Positions 62,354-64,000 of a DNA stretch of 64,000 nucleotides are shown one piece after another; position 1 is the stretch's first letter, and each line of letters starts with the position of its first letter. The stretch is taken from contig JAGAIU010000068.1 of NCBI GenBank assembly GCA_017626395.1, positions 1 through 64,000 of the forward strand, given 5' to 3'. The stretch is from Clostridia bacterium. GTDB lineage: Bacteria > Bacillota > Clostridia > TANB77 > CAG-465. The position numbers and the translations under genes were made by a program. Below the pieces are notes generated by a model that saw only the letters and a program-made list of their open reading frames with translations, was not told where the DNA came from and did not search any database.

Positions 62354-63589
62354 CTATGTTTTGCTAGTATTTTTTCTTGAATTTTTAATATATACATACA
62401 TAAATAGTGTGCACATAAATATGAATAACATTCCCATTATCATTATGCTTGTTGTTACAGCTCCATTCATTCCATATTGATTAACAATTTTATTTGGAAC
62501 AAATAGTGCGAATATAGCAGTAATAACATATGCTAAAGTAGTTAATTTTTGACCACGCATAGTTCCAAGTGCATTGAAAAATACATTTGCAGAAGCATAT
62601 AAAAATCCAGATAATATTAATAATAGTAAATGTGTTTTATACATTGATAAATCTACTCCATATAGTAAATTTAAGAATGGTATTCCTAGTATATAGCATC
62701 CTATTTCAACACATAAAGTTGCTAGTGCTAATACTCCTATTATTATCCCTATAATTTTAAAGAATTTTTTATATTCTTTATTATTCCAATAGTCTCCAAA
62801 TGGTTTTAAGAATGGTTTTATAATAAATATACTTACCAAGTTAATAACAAATGTAGGCATATTTATAATATTAAAATATGTTTGCATTGTATAGTCGCCA
62901 CTTGCATCTATTGCATACTTTACTGCATTAATTACATACATACTAATTAATGTAGAAATTGCTAAAGGTAAACATTCTTTAAGAATTGTTTTAACCTTAT
63001 TTTTATCTACTTTAAAATTAGTTTTGGTAAATTTATTAATTAATTTTAAATCGTATAGCCAAAAAACAATAATATTAGCTAAGACCATTGCTATTAACGA
63101 TAGTATAATATTTTTAGTAATAAAATCTACTATGAAAAATGCTCCTATACCTAATAAATTTCTATATACTATAGTTTTTCCGCCTAAATCTAATCTCCCA
63201 TTAATTTGAAATTCAGCTTGATATGATTCGCTTAAATTTTCAACAACTCTAAATGCTATAAGTATTAAGCATATAAAAAGTTTTTGAGTTTCATATCCAC
63301 TAGCTATTACAAAAATAATAGCACAAATTACCATTAAAATAACTGCTATTATCCTACTTACAAGATAATCTGAAAAAGAATATTTTCTATTAGTATCGGT
63401 TACTTGAAATATTCTTATTCCAAAATCTCCTATAGAATTCAATAAGCAAGCTGTTGTATAACTTATTGAAAACATTCCTGCAATTTCAATACCATTTAGT
63501 CTTGTACAAAAGGCAAGTATTATTGCACTAAGCATTGATGATATGAAACTGCCTATAGTATTCCATATAAATTCACTTTTCTTTATCAT
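62354..63589 (-). CDS. Oligosaccharide flippase (Wzx/MOP family)
   Basis: 411 residues, about 12 membrane helices, no catalytic motifs. The start MIKKSEFIWNTIGSFISSMLSAIIL is typical of Wzx-like flippases that move undecaprenyl-linked oligosaccharides outward. The neighbouring glycosyltransferases and deacetylase support this role. It follows the right-edge gene by 12 bp with AAAGGATAAAAAG as ribosome site. Confidence 0.9.
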   Translation of the reverse strand: MIKKSEFIWNTIGSFISSMLSAIILAFCTRLNGIEIAGMFSISYTTACLLNSIGDFGIRIFQVTDTNRKYSFSDYLVSRIIAVILMVICAIIFVIASGYETQKLFICLILIAFRVVENLSESYQAEFQINGRLDLGGKTIVYRNLLGIGAFFIVDFITKNIILSLIAMVLANIIVFWLYDLKLINKFTKTNFKVDKNKVKTILKECLPLAISTLISMYVINAVKYAIDASGDYTMQTYFNIINMPTFVINLVSIFIIKPFLKPFGDYWNNKEYKKFFKIIGIIIGVLALATLCVEIGCYILGIPFLNLLYGVDLSMYKTHLLLLILSGFLYASANVFFNALGTMRGQKLTTLAYVITAIFALFVPNKIVNQYGMNGAVTTSIMIMGMLFIFMCTLFMYVYIKNSRKNTSKT

Positions 63590-63601
63590 TCTTTTTATCC
63601 T

Positions 63602-64000
63602 TTACCATTTTATATCTATTTTTAATTTGTTTATCATAAAATTATACATAATTAAAAACAACTTAAAAGTGTTAGTTTTATACATTAATCTAGTTACATT
63701 AAGTCCACATTTTTTTACAAATCTACCTTTTGCTTTTATTTTTACTTTTCTCCATTTTGGAAAATTATTATCCATATATTTTTTTATATGAACTATTCTT
63801 TTGCCAATATCTATATCTTTATTATTGTATATTCTACTTGGAATAGATACACAATTGTGTATAAATACTTGTAAAGTTAGATAATCCATATACTTTTCAC
63901 AATATTTATTTTTTTCATATATATTTTTTATTTCCAATAAATTTTCCTCAAACAGATTCGCCTTTTCTTCAGTAATACTTAAAATTAATGAACCAGGTCT
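63602..64000 (-). CDS. C-terminal end of a gene cut by the right edge, probably a glycosyltransferase
   Basis: The frame is open from the edge to the stop at 63602; at least 132 residues are seen (RPGSLILSITEEKANLF...). An internal start at 63937 (TTG) would be a false one. The fragment is basic and helical (NNFPKWRKVKIKAKGRFVKK), without catalytic motifs, like the C-terminal tails of GT2 enzymes. Position in the glycan cluster supports, but does not prove, that identity. Confidence 0.65.
   Translation of the reverse strand, partial: RPGSLILSITEEKANLFEENLLEIKNIYEKNKYCEKYMDYLTLQVFIHNCVSIPSRIYNNKDIDIGKRIVHIKKYMDNNFPKWRKVKIKAKGRFVKKCGLNVTRLMYKTNTFKLFLIMYNFMINKLKIDIKW

Overview
The window is a strongly AT-rich chromosomal segment of a low-GC Gram-positive, spore-forming anaerobe, most likely an uncultured gut-type member of the Clostridia. 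The evidence is Bacillota-type housekeeping genes (rny, lepA, recD2, priA, rpoZ, spoVT, ylbJ, pdaA, uppP), near-consensus sigma-A promoters (TTGACA-N17-TATAAT) before many genes, strong GGAGG ribosome sites, and very compact intergenic spaces with hairpin/U-tract terminators. Most genes are on the minus strand. I see no tRNA, rRNA, CRISPR array, integrase or transposase.

Layout. 1-3.9 kb: N-terminal part of a large secreted adhesin (signal peptide, beta-helix-like region, then a MucBP array that runs off the left edge). 4-10 kb: rny, a glycerophosphodiesterase, a possible MazF/PemK-fold orphan, an sdpR-sdpI pair and a single-TM protein. 10-14.6 kb: two unknown + strand genes, one with a bistable leader; a free-standing structured RNA (6S candidate); ldh; a tandem duplication of tiny membrane proteins; a DUF5301-like protein and a GNAT. 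14.6-25.2 kb: a TetR-patatin operon with a visible operator, dapL, an SGNH hydrolase, a CopA-CopZ fusion downstream of an O-acyltransferase pair, and a TPR-like protein. 25.2-32.4 kb: spoVT, recD2, two small unknown genes (one apparently frameshifted), a histidine phosphatase, pdaA and a SpoVB-like flippase. 32.4-36.6 kb: two BspA-type leucine-rich-repeat proteins ending in dockerin-like domains. 36.7-42.2 kb: lepA, a stand-alone Smr protein, a second free-standing RNA candidate, an Ig-like surface protein with a highly structured leader, and a degenerate histidine-kinase-like protein. 42.2-50.6 kb: an envelope block (uppP, phosphodiester glycosidase, PBP1A) with an orphan mazF, then a beta-CASP RNase. 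50.6-57.1 kb: priA, a cytidylate-kinase-like gene, rpoZ with a Cys-rich insertion, an rRNA methyltransferase, ylbJ, a small YQN-rich protein and fabG. 57.1-64 kb: a coiled-coil protein preceded by an unlisted 43-aa ORF, galE, and a glycan cluster (deacetylase, glycosyltransferases, flippase) that continues past the right edge.

Themes. Genes for surface, envelope and sporulation functions dominate: adhesins, dockerin-bearing LRR proteins, peptidoglycan synthesis and recycling, O-acylation, glycan export, PdaA/SpoVB/SpoVT/YlbJ. The most unusual material is regulatory: two free-standing structured RNAs with their own promoters and terminators, two switch-like 5' leaders, promoters fused to upstream terminators, and an internal ribosome site in copA that could release a free copper chaperone. 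No single clear-cut new defence or mobile system is visible.
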